A stretch of 64,000 bases of DNA from CAMLQK01 sp035690865 (GCA_035690865.1 DASSKE010000004.1:186001-250000); one strand, 5' to 3'; positions 1 to 9,087 are shown, counted from the first letter of the stretch. The notes: generated by a model not told the origin, from the sequence alone. Numbers and translations are program-made.

Positions 1-1
1 G

Positions 2-526
2 GCGATTGTTCCTGAGGCTATCTTGGCCCGTGCTATGACCATTGGTGACCGCTATAGTTTTGTACGGAGTGATACGGCGCTAGGCATTGAAAGTGTCAAA
101 AATGACGATCAGCAAGTTAAAACTGCTGTCAGAATGCGCTATCCGCAGTTGCACCGTCGTCCGGAGCAGGTATTGCTCGTAAGTATTGCTGAGATTGCCC
201 TGCTGGTGCTGCCATTGCCGTTGTGGGTGCTGAGCTTCATCACGGCCATACCTGCAGATGCCGGGTGGACAGCGTTTGTAGCGGCAGTATTGTTATCGGT
301 AGCGTACGGTATTGTTACGGTTTCGACCCGTGTGGGGTATGGTAGCTTTAGCTGGCTCGGACTGCCCGCGGGCACGCTTCTCGACAGTGTGCTTCTGCAT
401 GTTTCTATGTGGCAATACGAGTTTGCAACGGTTACCTGGAAGGGCCGTAATGTGTGTTTGCCGGTGATGCGTACAACGATGTCACCTCCGCCGCAAATGG
501 CTACTCGTCACCAAGGTCGGGGATAG
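2..526 (+). CDS. Glycosyltransferase, C-terminal part (cut by window start)
   Basis: The reading frame is open from the first bases, so this is the 3' part of a longer gene. The visible portion has a cytosolic stretch, then two hydrophobic membrane segments around residues 55-80 and 88-105 of the fragment, and a final YEFATVTWKGR-type motif. A basic WKGR motif close to the end is common in membrane-bound family 2 glycosyltransferases that move sugars onto lipid carriers or envelope glycans. The catalytic GT-A domain lies outside the window, so donor and acceptor cannot be stated. The last 26 bases overlap the convergent histidine kinase gene. Confidence 0.6.
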   Translation, partial: AIVPEAILARAMTIGDRYSFVRSDTALGIESVKNDDQQVKTAVRMRYPQLHRRPEQVLLVSIAEIALLVLPLPLWVLSFITAIPADAGWTAFVAAVLLSVAYGIVTVSTRVGYGSFSWLGLPAGTLLDSVLLHVSMWQYEFATVTWKGRNVCLPVMRTTMSPPPQMATRHQGRG

Positions 527-1622
527 TCACTTTAAAGGTTGAGCCTTTGTTTAGCTCGCTTTCGACGTCTATTTCGGCGTGCAAAAGGCGTGACAATTTG
601 AGCGTAACATAGAGCCCTAGGCCGGTACCGTTATTGCGTCTGGTGCGGTAATCTTCTGAGCGGAAGAACTTATCAAAGATCTTTTCGCGGTCGCTTTTAC
701 TAATGCCGATCCCCGTGTCTTTAACGATAAAAGTAATGCCTTTTTCGGCAGGCTCTGCGGCAAGAGTTACGGTGCCTTTATCGGTATATTTTATGGCATT
801 GGTAATAAAGTTCTGCAGAATTTCACGCACGTACAGTGTGCTGGAATGGAGCGTTGGCAGTGCATTCTTGTTCTTGGCGATCTTTATAGTGAGGTCTTTA
901 TCTTTAGCGCCTGGCAGGTAGCTGCGAAGCAATTCTTCAAGGAGATTCTCAACGTTTATTGGTTCTATCTCTACCGTAAGCTTGCCCCGCTCGGCGCGCG
1001 AAAGCGTGGCTAGATCATTCACCATGCTTGCCAGAAACAGTATCTGTTGGTGTGACTCCTTAAGAGCGTGCTCAACCTGCGAAACGTCGCCGGTTTTTTG
1101 TAGCAAAAAGAGCGCGTTGCTTACATTGCCCTCGGCCACGGCAATAGGCGTGCGCAACTCGTGACTGACGACGCTAATGAACTCATCGCGTTCTTCTTCG
1201 AGCGATTTCTCGCGGGTAATATCGCGAATGAGCAATACAAAGCCGCGCTGCCCGCCCTGGCCATAGCCAAGATGTACAGGGGCAATGCTGAGGTACAAGT
1301 TAACTTTACTGCCGTCGGAATAATGGAGCAGCAGATCGCGGTGCGACTGGGGGGTGGTGCTCTTTTTAACTAACGACTCAATATCCACGCGCTGGCCGTT
1401 TTTATCAAAAGGCTGCACAATTTCGTGCAGCGCTTTGCCGGTAATGCTGTTGTTGACGTCCAGAACGTTTAGCGCGGCACCATTGTAAATGACCACGTTC
1501 ATTTGTTCGTCTAGGGCAATAACTCCGTCCGCCATACTGTTTATGAGGCTGGTGAGCCGTTGATGCTCAAGGTTTGCGGGTTGCGCCTTGGCTTTGTTGC
1601 GAGATAACATACGACGAATCAT
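501..1622 (-). CDS. PAS-domain sensor histidine kinase, soluble, orphan
   Basis: This 373-residue protein senses a cytoplasmic signal and autophosphorylates on histidine. A PAS-like domain covers roughly residues 20-135. The HisKA helix carries the H-box SHELRTP with His154. The C-terminal ATPase domain has the N-box (NFITNAIKYT), the G1 box (DTGIGIS) and the G2 box (GTGLGLY). No membrane segment is visible, so it is probably cytosolic. No response regulator gene lies nearby, so its partner must be elsewhere. An extended -10 (TGG-CATAAT) ends 6 nt before the ATG, suggesting a leaderless transcript. The 3' end overlaps the upstream glycosyltransferase tail-to-tail. Confidence 0.93.
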   Translation of the reverse strand: MIRRMLSRNKAKAQPANLEHQRLTSLINSMADGVIALDEQMNVVIYNGAALNVLDVNNSITGKALHEIVQPFDKNGQRVDIESLVKKSTTPQSHRDLLLHYSDGSKVNLYLSIAPVHLGYGQGGQRGFVLLIRDITREKSLEEERDEFISVVSHELRTPIAVAEGNVSNALFLLQKTGDVSQVEHALKESHQQILFLASMVNDLATLSRAERGKLTVEIEPINVENLLEELLRSYLPGAKDKDLTIKIAKNKNALPTLHSSTLYVREILQNFITNAIKYTDKGTVTLAAEPAEKGITFIVKDTGIGISKSDREKIFDKFFRSEDYRTRRNNGTGLGLYVTLKLSRLLHAEIDVESELNKGSTFKVTIPDLGDE

Positions 1623-1641
1623 GCTTCTATTATGCCACAGC

Positions 1642-2349
1642 TCAGTCGTATGGCATAAGCAGCGGTTGATAGGTGTTTATCTCTTGGCGCAATGCTTTGG
1701 CGTTCGGAAGGTGTTTTTGCAGTTCGTCCCAAAAGGGTTTGCCGTGTTGCATAACACGCGTATGCGTAAGCTCGTGGAGCAGTACGTAGTCGATAAGATG
1801 CCAGGGTAATTGCATCAAAAAGATATTAAGCGTAATGTCTTGCATCGAATTGCAGCTTCCCCACCGGCTTTTGAGCTGTTTAACATCCACGCCGCCAAAC
1901 GAAAAACCATGTTCACCAGCCAGCCCCTTGAGCCGCCCCGGTAGGAGCTGCTGTGCTTCCTGCTTGAGTGCGCGGAGGCCTGCGGCGGTCGCCTTGCGCT
2001 GCACTTCGGGATGATCGGGCTGCATAGTACTGGGGTGTAACACTCGTACTTCGGTAAGCGAAATACGGGTGGCGATAGTTTGGCTTGCCCGAGCCTCAAA
2101 GTGCAATCGATGAGCTTTACCTAACTGGTGGCCATGGCGGAGCACTACTGGCGCCGGAACTTGGTTCTGTTGAAGCCAATCCGCCCGCGACAAAGCAAAC
2201 TGTTCGCCAGCCTTAAAAGGCAGCCAGGTGGGCATAGTAACGCGGATTTTGCCATCGGCTGTTACGCTAACACGCAAATTACGCGCCCCTCGGCGCTTAT
2301 AGATTGTTACAGCCCCAACCCCTGGGATGTCTATACTCTTTGTGGCCAT
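1642..2349 (-). CDS. YgjP-like zinc metallopeptidase (DUF45/SprT-like)
   Basis: The 235-residue protein has the zinc-binding motif HELTH preceded by a hydrophobic helix (DYVLLHELTH), followed about 10 residues later by PFWDEL. It also has the SRWGSC signature that precedes the zinc site in YgjP/DUF45 proteins. Family length and motif order match well. Its substrate is unknown; YgjP proteins are usually annotated as M48-like metal-dependent hydrolases. It starts 9 bases after the stop of the P-loop kinase gene on the same strand, so the two probably form an operon. Confidence 0.9.
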   Translation of the reverse strand: MATKSIDIPGVGAVTIYKRRGARNLRVSVTADGKIRVTMPTWLPFKAGEQFALSRADWLQQNQVPAPVVLRHGHQLGKAHRLHFEARASQTIATRISLTEVRVLHPSTMQPDHPEVQRKATAAGLRALKQEAQQLLPGRLKGLAGEHGFSFGGVDVKQLKSRWGSCNSMQDITLNIFLMQLPWHLIDYVLLHELTHTRVMQHGKPFWDELQKHLPNAKALRQEINTYQPLLMPYD

Positions 2350-2358
2350 GAGTACGTA

Positions 2359-3018
2359 TTAACGAATGACAATATTGCGTCGGCTCATGTCTACCCGCCC
2401 TGCAGAAGGATTAGGAACGAGATTAACAAGGCCAGGCTTAACAAGTTTGCTCGAAGTCTGTTTTTGGGAGGCAAAACCAAGTTCACGCAGGCGCTTCATA
2501 AAGGCACTGAGCTGAGTATTGAATGTGTGCTTGCCGCTAATGACGATGTAATCTTCGTTTTGAGGATTCTGCATGCCGCCAGCGATGCGATCAAAAGTTG
2601 CTTTGTCGATGTTCATTGCGTATTTATCATCGCTACGGCGACGATCACGCTTGGTGCTGCGGCTAAGCGCACTTTCGTGGTCAATCTGCAGCCAAAGCAG
2701 TAGCGGTTGTGCACCATGCTTGCGGGCCAGCTCACGTAGAGCACGTCGTTGGCCAAGGCGCATAGCGTTGGCGTCGTATACAACACTCAAACCGGTGCTA
2801 AGGAATTCGCCAGTCATGTAGTCCATGAGCTGCGCGACAACCTGGTTCTCTTCTTTGTCGTATTGTGGATCGGCAAATAGTTCTCCGCGGATGCGGTCAC
2901 CTTGCACATGAGCAGCTTGCAGATGCTCGCAAAGCTGCCGTGATAAAAATGTTTTACCTGCTCCGGGGAAGCCGTAGAGCATTATGAGAAGCGGTTTTGT
3001 AGGCACAACCTTTTGCAT
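2359..3018 (-). CDS. AAA/P-loop kinase-like ATPase (predicted small-molecule or nucleic-acid kinase)
   Basis: The N-terminus carries a Walker A motif GFPGAGKTF, followed by a domain typical of zeta-toxin or polynucleotide-kinase-like P-loop kinases (COG0645 style), with an Arg-rich lid (KRDRRRSDDKY). The C-terminal 30 residues are basic and end in RRNIVIR. The ORF stays open for 78 more codons upstream, but that extension is low-complexity and overlaps the divergent gene. The ATG at 3018, directly before the P-loop, is therefore the likely start and gives 219 residues. The phosphate acceptor is unknown. It is probably co-transcribed with the YgjP gene. Confidence 0.8.
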   Translation of the reverse strand: MQKVVPTKPLLIMLYGFPGAGKTFLSRQLCEHLQAAHVQGDRIRGELFADPQYDKEENQVVAQLMDYMTGEFLSTGLSVVYDANAMRLGQRRALRELARKHGAQPLLLWLQIDHESALSRSTKRDRRRSDDKYAMNIDKATFDRIAGGMQNPQNEDYIVISGKHTFNTQLSAFMKRLRELGFASQKQTSSKLVKPGLVNLVPNPSAGRVDMSRRNIVIR

Positions 3019-3133
3019 ATGACATTCAGTATGCCAGATTATGATACAAAATAAAAGAGCTACCCCATAATGTACGAAAAAACAACAATTGGGATTTGCA
3101 GGGCAAGCAACTTTAAGGCATAGTAAATCGCTT

Positions 3134-3586
3134 ATGGAAGAACGGACATTTGAGCAACAGGTTACAGATGATTTTACCGAAGGCTTTCGAACAAGAGCTA
3201 TAACAGTCGCCGCCGGCTCGTGGCTGGGCGCGCGTTTGCTACAGACGCACAACGCTTTGGAGCGCTCTATGCCGCAACATACTCCCGATCTAGCGCATAT
3301 TGCAGAGTTTGGCTACGCATCTGGCACGGTGGGCGCTGTTATGCTCGCCGCTTCGTATGTCAAACGGCATAATGTGGTGCGCTATGCTGAGCGTAAGCTT
3401 GCTATTGCCTCGGGGTTGGGCGTAACGGCATTTACGGCGATTGCCCGCCTCGGCATGCATATTGACTTAAATCACGCTAGTGCCGTGGCTACTGGTGGCC
3501 TGGCGGCGACGGCATATCTTGTGCCGCACTATCGTGAGATGCGACGGGCGCAGTTAGTACTCCGCGAAAGCGAGGCCGACTACTAG
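3134..3586 (+). CDS. Hypothetical membrane protein
   Basis: I do not recognise this protein of about 150 residues. It has four weakly hydrophobic, alanine- and glycine-rich segments after an acidic N-terminus (EERTFEQQVTDD), so a small four-helix membrane protein is likely. The chosen ATG at 3134 removes a low-complexity extension beginning at 3089. No strong ribosome-binding site is visible, and a CATAGT hexamer lies 9 nt upstream. It is divergent from the kinase gene, and its stop overlaps the stop of the next convergent gene by 4 bases. Confidence 0.6.
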   Translation: MEERTFEQQVTDDFTEGFRTRAITVAAGSWLGARLLQTHNALERSMPQHTPDLAHIAEFGYASGTVGAVMLAASYVKRHNVVRYAERKLAIASGLGVTAFTAIARLGMHIDLNHASAVATGGLAATAYLVPHYREMRRAQLVLRESEADY

Positions 3587-4539
3587 TTGTTGTTCACAAA
3601 CTGCTCGTCACCTTTGCGTTCTGTGCCAAGGGTGACGGCACCGCGGCACACGGTAGTGCCGGCTTTTATAACGAGTGTACGGCTGTGCATGCCGGAAGTT
3701 GCAAAAGAAAACTCGGTGGCAGAGCCATTAACGGGTGCGGCATTCTGCATGCCAATCGGGTCGCCGTTTTTATTGGTGGCAAATACCTGAATATTTTTAC
3801 CAGCAACTGAAGTACTGAATGTCAGTTCGGCTTGGCCGGTAGCTGGGTCTTCGCTGATGCCATTTACATCGCAGCTAAAGCCATTCTCACCTGCTTGTAC
3901 CTGGACGGCGTTGTTTGGTGATTCGCTGGAGTTGGCAGCAACATTAATGAGTCCAGCTCCGACCACAACAGCAGAAACGCCGCCAATTGCCATCCAAAGG
4001 CCTTTGGTTCTTGGCGGGTCAGAGCGGTACTCTACTTCTTGTTTTGGTTCTGGATCTGCCGGGGACCAAAAAGTGGTGCCTGGCGCAGGGCCATAGGTTT
4101 CTGGCCGTCTGGCCCAACTTGGAACGGGTCGTTCGGGCCTGGCTGGGGGCTGTTGCATCAGACTGCGCCGGGGGTCTTCTGCCGCAGGCCTTAGAGGTGG
4201 CAATAGGTGGCCTTCGTCTTTTTGCAAATCAGAACGTAATGCAGATACGCCATCAACGACATCACCAAGCTGCGCGCTTGGGCTAAAGTCGGCCGGGGTT
4301 TGTGTTGGTTGCACTGCTTGATTGGCGCGCTGGTTTACGTCACGCCATATAGCATCATTAACACCATCGTAAAACATATGGGCTTCGGCGTCTGTGCAGC
4401 CGGGAGGGGCATTAAAGACATCGCCGTGCGACCACGGGCCAGGCCTGCCTATTGGGTGTTCTGTGGTGGGCAAGTTCCATGGGTCCTCAAAATGGTCCCA
4501 TCGGTGTCCGCCGTTGTATGGATTCCAGTCTTCGCTCAT
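3583..4539 (-). CDS. Single-pass membrane protein with proline-rich cytosolic part and extracellular beta domain
   Basis: The 318-residue product has a long hydrophilic, proline-rich N-terminal half with no signal peptide. One transmembrane helix lies near residues 180-203 (GLWMAIGGVSAVVVGAGLI). An extracytoplasmic C-terminal domain of about 110 residues looks beta-rich and contains two cysteines that could form a disulfide. No family is recognised. An extended -10 (TGG-TACTAT) ends 6 nt before the ATG, predicting a leaderless message. It lies downstream of two other membrane or exported genes on the same strand. Confidence 0.7.
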   Translation of the reverse strand: MSEDWNPYNGGHRWDHFEDPWNLPTTEHPIGRPGPWSHGDVFNAPPGCTDAEAHMFYDGVNDAIWRDVNQRANQAVQPTQTPADFSPSAQLGDVVDGVSALRSDLQKDEGHLLPPLRPAAEDPRRSLMQQPPARPERPVPSWARRPETYGPAPGTTFWSPADPEPKQEVEYRSDPPRTKGLWMAIGGVSAVVVGAGLINVAANSSESPNNAVQVQAGENGFSCDVNGISEDPATGQAELTFSTSVAGKNIQVFATNKNGDPIGMQNAAPVNGSATEFSFATSGMHSRTLVIKAGTTVCRGAVTLGTERKGDEQFVNNN

Positions 4540-4594
4540 TATTTAATAGTACCAGAAAGTTTTTCACACCGCCATATTATGGTATAACGTGTTA

Positions 4595-5332
4595 TTAACG
4601 ACGGAACTGTGCATAACTGACGCTCATCTTGACGGCACACGATGGCTCTTGCGAAAGATCAACGGTGGCTCGCAGCTCTGTCGGCGTGCCGCTCTGCACG
4701 GGCAGCTGCTGCACTTCCCCGCTCTTAAAAGCTTCGGTGGAATGCCCATCGTTCCCATCATGAGTGGGAGTCAGTGTTATAGAGGCTGGAGCTACGCAGG
4801 AACCGGTAGGAATAAGGCTGCTCAGCGTAATGGTAATAGCAAGCTCTCCGTGTTTTGTGGCGGGCAACAGAATGCGCGCTGTGTCGCCGTCGCGCAGATG
4901 TGCGGCGTCTTTTAGCTCCACCCTTGAGGTTACATCTTGTTTTTGCCAGCGGATAAATACCGCTCGGTTAATAAGCGGCGGTATGGTAAAAGCGATAACG
5001 GCAACGGCTAGCGCTATGCTGATATGTGTTGCTGTGAATTGCGATTGCAGCAGCGATGGCTGTTGTGGCTGTTTGGCGTTCCGCTGCGCCCGTTTGGGTT
5101 GCTGCTGAATCTGAAGCCAGCCCAGCCAGACGCCCGAAATAAGGCTCAAAAGCGATATGACCATTCCCCAGGTTTGCGCGTAATGATCCCCTCTGTCGCC
5201 CAAAGTCACGAGGTACTTTCCCAAGTAGAGCACAGAACCCGCACAGACACCCACGAACAGCGCCAGCCGCTGCGCCTTAACAAAGCGCAGGCAGGCGCGG
5301 ATTGCCGGATGCTCTGTTATTGGGTACGGCAT
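4595..5332 (-). CDS. Hypothetical multi-pass membrane protein
   Basis: The product has 245 residues. Two hydrophobic helices occur near residues 22-45 and 55-78, and a third near residues 102-125 before an extracytoplasmic C-terminal domain of about 115 residues with two cysteines. The family is unknown. Its start overlaps the end of the upstream solute-binding-protein gene by 16 bases, so the two are probably translated from one mRNA and may act together in the envelope. Confidence 0.65.
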   Translation of the reverse strand: MPYPITEHPAIRACLRFVKAQRLALFVGVCAGSVLYLGKYLVTLGDRGDHYAQTWGMVISLLSLISGVWLGWLQIQQQPKRAQRNAKQPQQPSLLQSQFTATHISIALAVAVIAFTIPPLINRAVFIRWQKQDVTSRVELKDAAHLRDGDTARILLPATKHGELAITITLSSLIPTGSCVAPASITLTPTHDGNDGHSTEAFKSGEVQQLPVQSGTPTELRATVDLSQEPSCAVKMSVSYAQFRR

Positions 5333-6234
5333 GACTCGGTGTCTATTGTGCTCGGGTCGGGTTTAAGGCTGGTGCTGCTTTGGCCATTTGTGAGGGTAAA
5401 ATTGGCCGTAAAGGCAGGATTCCACTGCTTGGTGACGAACTCTTTAAGGAGAGCGGTAACTTCGCCGCATAACGCAGCATCGCTTTTTGCCATGCCAATG
5501 CCGTATTTTTCGTATGTTCCGGGAATCACCACATTCGGCACTACCTTAAGCGAGCTATCTGCGTTGGCGTGGCCCTGCAAAATAATGGTATCGTTTGTGA
5601 TCGCTCGTACATTCGTTGATGGATTTTTAAGGTCGTCTAGGCATTGCGTAAAGGTGTCGCGCTCTAAGATCACCAGCGGAACGTTTTTGTTCAGTTCTTT
5701 AAGCTTGTCGTCGGATGTTGATCCTTTGGTGACGCATACTGTTTCGCCCTTTAGATCGTCGATGGTGGCTATAGTGGTGTTGCTGGCATTTACCAAAATA
5801 CCTTGATCGGTGCGGAGGTAAGGGCCGGCAAAAATGATACCCTCCTGAATGCGCTTGTCAGAAATGGAGTACGTGCTAATTGATAGATCAATGTAGCCTT
5901 TTTTGAGCTGCTGCTCACGCGAGCCAACAGTAATTGGCACAAAGTTTGGATGGCGTTTGAGGCCATCGGCAATAAAATTAGCCAGATCAATGTCAAAGCC
6001 ATTACGCTGCCCGTCCTTCATAGAGCTAAAACCCGGACTGTCATTAATAGGTATACCAATATTTATTGATTGGCTGGTTTGCTTATGTGTGTCCTTTTCG
6101 GCTTTGGCCTGTTTGTCGCGTGCCTGTAATAAGAAGAAGGCGGTTATGAGCGCAGCAATAATAACGGCAGCTACTATGCTGTAGGTCCACAATTTTCGTC
6201 GTGGTTGTTTTTGAGGTGGTGCCTGCTCTGCCAT
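5317..6234 (-). CDS. Membrane-anchored solute-binding protein (SBP_bac_3 family)
   Basis: The 305-residue protein has a basic N-terminus and one transmembrane anchor near residues 15-40. It then has a family 3 periplasmic-binding fold: an IGIPINDSPGF start strand, NGFDIDLANFIA (the 'G-D-D-A-I' segment of amino-acid binders), a DLSISTYSIS hinge, and DLKGETVCVTKGS in the second lobe. Such proteins capture amino acids or other small polar ligands outside the cell. No ABC permease or ATPase lies beside it, so it may be a receptor rather than a transport subunit. The start is chosen because AGGAG lies 8 bases before the ATG at 6234, rather than the in-frame codon at 6270. Confidence 0.8.
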   Translation of the reverse strand: MAEQAPPQKQPRRKLWTYSIVAAVIIAALITAFFLLQARDKQAKAEKDTHKQTSQSINIGIPINDSPGFSSMKDGQRNGFDIDLANFIADGLKRHPNFVPITVGSREQQLKKGYIDLSISTYSISDKRIQEGIIFAGPYLRTDQGILVNASNTTIATIDDLKGETVCVTKGSTSDDKLKELNKNVPLVILERDTFTQCLDDLKNPSTNVRAITNDTIILQGHANADSSLKVVPNVVIPGTYEKYGIGMAKSDAALCGEVTALLKEFVTKQWNPAFTANFTLTNGQSSTSLKPDPSTIDTESCRTQ

Positions 6235-6382
6235 TCCCTGGTCTCCTGATATATTCAGATCATATGTCAAAATCCCGGATAGTACAATAAACTTTACTTT
6301 GTATACTTATGTAAAAAATGCTACCGGACGTGACATCCTGATCAGTTTGTCGTATGGTAGAACGGTAAAAAAGGAGGGTGCC

Positions 6383-7039
6383 ATGCCCCGAAATCCGCAC
6401 GAACATGTAGTCCAAACGATTAACCCGGCTAAGTTGCAGCCAGACCTACTCCGCAGCTCAGAACAAATCGGCCACCTTATGACAGAGGTGCAACGGTATT
6501 ATCTGGACATGGGACTGGTTTTTGTGGATACCGACCCTCCCGCTGGCTCATTGGAGAATAATGAATGGCGTATGGGCAAGCTGGCTGGCTCTGGCCCTAT
6601 AAATGAGGGTGGATCGCAGTTTACGGTGGCGCGTTGCGTCGAGGCCAATGGCAAACTATCGCGGCTGTTAGACGGCATTTGCGGCCTGGTTATTCTTAGC
6701 AAAAAGGACGCCGAGGGCAATCTAAACCCGTGCTTGGGCGAGCACACACCGCTGGAGCTTGTGGAATTTGACGTACGTGAATCACAACGCGGCATGGGTC
6801 TGGGCAAAGAGATGCTGCGTTTTGCCCTAAAGGCCGCCCACCCCGAAGATAAGATGGTCCTGGACTTTGTTGAACGCAATGACCCGGCACGGGCTATGTA
6901 TGAACGTTGGGGCTTTAGGTATGCACCAGAGGACCCGTTTACGCATGGTATTTTTGCCACAACGGAAGGCCAATCGGTGCACAATATCCCTATGGAGTCC
7001 ACTGTCGGTGACTTGCAAAGCCACTTGGGCATGCGCTAG
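6383..7039 (+). CDS. GNAT-family N-acetyltransferase
   Basis: The C-terminal half shows the acetyl-CoA-binding motif A of GNAT enzymes: a beta strand (VEFDVRESQRG), then RGMGLGKEML where Q/R-x-x-G-x-G/A contacts pyrophosphate. Motif B ends in ARAMYERWGFRY, the usual GNAT ending. It probably transfers an acetyl group from acetyl-CoA to an amine; the acceptor is unknown. The start at 6383 follows a strong AAGGAGG ribosome-binding site with 5-nt spacing. The longer ORF from 6299 is disfavoured for that reason. Confidence 0.85.
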   Translation: MPRNPHEHVVQTINPAKLQPDLLRSSEQIGHLMTEVQRYYLDMGLVFVDTDPPAGSLENNEWRMGKLAGSGPINEGGSQFTVARCVEANGKLSRLLDGICGLVILSKKDAEGNLNPCLGEHTPLELVEFDVRESQRGMGLGKEMLRFALKAAHPEDKMVLDFVERNDPARAMYERWGFRYAPEDPFTHGIFATTEGQSVHNIPMESTVGDLQSHLGMR

Positions 7040-7048
7040 ACTGCGTGC

Positions 7049-7723
7049 ATGAGTTTTGAGGCAATCCCCGAAGGCCAAACGCGTGACGATGCGCTGAACG
7101 GCAGTTATACGGCGCTTATCGGCCGTGAAAGATTTATTAAAGAAACAGCCGCCTGGCAGGAGCTTCACCGACAGGGGTGCGCAACAGTCACCATGGTAGA
7201 AGAGTTTAGCATGGTTGTGGAAGTAGCCCGGCGCCTGCAGGTGCGGGCAGGTCAACAGCTTGCCGGCACGAGAATCACCGCCGAGGGGATCGTTGACGCT
7301 CAGGGATCGGTCGCTATTCTGTCCATGTCCCGCCTAATGCGTGCTGTTGTGCCATACTGGGCTGTATACGATGATCTGGATATAGAAAAAGAGCCAGACT
7401 CGCGTAACAAACAGATTGTTGACATGGTTAGTGGCCAGCTCCTTGATAACGCCCATGGTTTGCTTGTACATCGCGACAAGCTTGCCGGCCCTCCTTTTGA
7501 GTATACGAACCTTCCGCAAAGCGGCGAACAATGGTTCGTGGACAGGCAGGAAGGCTTATATGTTGCTGCCCGCACACCTGCCGAGGTGAGTCCGGGATTC
7601 CGCCAGCAAATGACTCCGGCGGTTGGCGGCCAGGCAGCGCTAGACGCCATGATTGACGCCCGGAACTCCGTTACCCTCCTCCCCTACTTAAGTTACCGCG
7701 GCCTTCTGGGGGAACGAGTATAA
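7049..7723 (+). CDS. Hypothetical protein, 224 aa
   Basis: No family is recognised. The protein is soluble by sequence, without signal peptide or membrane helix, and has a mixed alpha/beta composition. It starts 9 bases after the GNAT gene. A TAGACT hexamer sits exactly 6 nt before the ATG, so it could be read through from upstream or start from its own leaderless promoter. The -10 is weak and lacks the TGN extension seen elsewhere. Function unknown. Confidence 0.65.
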   Translation: MSFEAIPEGQTRDDALNGSYTALIGRERFIKETAAWQELHRQGCATVTMVEEFSMVVEVARRLQVRAGQQLAGTRITAEGIVDAQGSVAILSMSRLMRAVVPYWAVYDDLDIEKEPDSRNKQIVDMVSGQLLDNAHGLLVHRDKLAGPPFEYTNLPQSGEQWFVDRQEGLYVAARTPAEVSPGFRQQMTPAVGGQAALDAMIDARNSVTLLPYLSYRGLLGERV

Positions 7724-7728
7724 AATAA

Positions 7729-8646
7729 CTAGGTAATCGGCTGCATTGCGCACAGTCCGGCCAGAGTGACCCGGCCAGTATATTGTGCGCTCATGGCAAT
7801 ATTGCCGTACGTTCGCCATGCCTCAGTGGTAAAGCCAATAGGCGGCGTGTGGTGGGCCTCAACAGGGATGCCAAGCGTGCCAAGACGCTGCTCGGTTCGG
7901 GAGTGCCAGCTGCCTAGCACAAGCGCGGCGCGATATGGTGCGGCTATTGCCGTACATTCATCTATATTCTGTAGTTCTTTGCCGAGCCTGCCGGGGAGCG
8001 TTGGCTGGCGATTGGCCTGGTAGGCAAATTTCGCAATAGAAGCAGCAGCGTGTTTAATAGCGGGGCTAAGCTGGGTGTCTTTTTGCATCGGCACAACAAT
8101 ATCTTGCCAGAGGTGACGCAATTCTATGGCAAGCACCGAGTCGTCGTCTTTGGCAAGCTCGCAAGGAACGGTGGTGACTCCGCTGTGTCCAGACCACAGC
8201 ACCTGTGCAGTCTGAAATTCGTATCTGCCTGGGTCGGCTTGAGGATCGGTGAGAAGCGGCGTAATATGGCGCGGATTGTGGGGAATATTGTCGCGTTGGC
8301 GCCAATCCATCTCGAGGCCAAGTACGGCCGCCCGGGTCAAAACGTTGTGATGTTGGAGTGTCATGCTGGTGAAGTCGTCAAGACATCCATGACCGCCCAG
8401 CACCAAATCTACCGTTAGCTTGCCTGCTTCGCCCTGCTTTTGCAGGTACTCATAGCCGCTGCGAATGTCGTCGTGCTGCATAACCCCTTCGGGAAGCTGC
8501 CCGGGCTGTAAAGGCTTGCGCGTTACCACATCGTGCAGATGTACAACTTGGTACGCCTCGTCAAAAGTAAAATAGTCCCCTACGGGCGAGTGTTCCTGGA
8601 TAAATGTTATATCCGTTGGCTTGAGCAAGAACTCTTTTGCGGCCAT
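7729..8646 (-). CDS. Hypothetical protein, 305 aa, histidine-rich
   Basis: No confident family is found. The sequence has several conserved-looking histidine motifs (LGGHGCLDDF, WSGHSGV) and a C-terminal segment, ALVLGSWHSRTEQRL, that loosely resembles the end of TraB/ChaN-like folds, where a glycine-histidine loop is conserved. That similarity is by eye only. A purine-rich GGGGGAG ribosome-binding site lies 5 nt before the ATG at 8646, and a TATAAA-like -10 lies further upstream. It is convergent with the preceding unknown gene. Confidence 0.6.
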   Translation of the reverse strand: MAAKEFLLKPTDITFIQEHSPVGDYFTFDEAYQVVHLHDVVTRKPLQPGQLPEGVMQHDDIRSGYEYLQKQGEAGKLTVDLVLGGHGCLDDFTSMTLQHHNVLTRAAVLGLEMDWRQRDNIPHNPRHITPLLTDPQADPGRYEFQTAQVLWSGHSGVTTVPCELAKDDDSVLAIELRHLWQDIVVPMQKDTQLSPAIKHAAASIAKFAYQANRQPTLPGRLGKELQNIDECTAIAAPYRAALVLGSWHSRTEQRLGTLGIPVEAHHTPPIGFTTEAWRTYGNIAMSAQYTGRVTLAGLCAMQPIT

Positions 8647-8798
8647 AGTGTCTCCCCCTCTTTATGTATATTTATAGTACGGCAGATCTACGGTATAAAC
8701 TAGGTGACAAAAGCGGCAAAATATCGTATGATGTACAAGTTGCCACATCGCGCAGGTGTGGCAAAGTGCGTGTTGTTCGCTGTTTAGACAACACACCT

Positions 8799-8874
8799 AG
8801 GGGAGTAGCTCAATTGGTAGAGTAGCGGTCTCCAAAACCGTTGGTTGCAGGTTCGAGTCCTGTCTCCCCTGCCA
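8799..8874 (+). tRNA. tRNA-Trp (anticodon CCA)
   Basis: The 76-nt cloverleaf has a 7-bp acceptor stem (aggggag paired with ctcccct at 8864-8870), a D-loop with AATTGG, a 5-bp anticodon stem with loop CTCCAAA (anticodon CCA), a T-arm with GGTTCGAGTCC, discriminator G, and an encoded CCA end. The gene is intact. Its 3' end is the source of several partial copies downstream. Confidence 0.97.
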
Positions 8875-8879
8875 AAATA

Positions 8880-8915
8880 AAAAGGTTAGGCCGTAAGGCT
8901 TGGCCTTTTTATTTT
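8880..8915 (+). terminator. Rho-independent terminator after tRNA-Trp
   Basis: An 11-bp stem with wobble pairs (AAGGTTAGGCC against GGCTTGGCCTT) around a GTAA loop is followed by a T-rich tract. It begins six bases after the tRNA CCA end. Confidence 0.75.
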
Positions 8916-9026
8916 TGTTGCGCTAGTCCAGGACGAGAACCGTAGGTCGAGAATCGGCAGCGCCGATTTGAGGAGTCCTTGCTTGGCTGAGTCTGGAGCG
9001 CTTGCCGCGAAGACGAGCACATTCAG

Positions 9027-9047
9027 CGAGTCCTGTCTCCCCTGCCA
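9027..9047 (+). repeat. 21-bp direct repeat of the tRNA-Trp 3' end
   Basis: Positions 9027-9047 are identical to 8854-8874 of the tRNA, from the T-loop through the acceptor strand and CCA. The upstream half of the tRNA is not duplicated. Such 3'-end copies are the classic footprint of an attachment site used by tRNA-targeting integrative elements. Confidence 0.9.
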
Positions 9048-9087
9048 CGAAGTAAACTCTCGAACCTCAAACAGAGGTCGAAACAAC

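Noticed and set aside
1815..2349. Antisense ORFs over conserved genes (for example 1815-2099 and 2128-2703)
   Set aside because: They lie wholly opposite genes with clear catalytic motifs, have no promoter or ribosome-binding site, and encode low-complexity sequence.
9027..9047. A second, partial tRNA gene
   Set aside because: Only the T-arm and acceptor strand are present. The D-arm and anticodon arm are missing, so it cannot fold as a tRNA.
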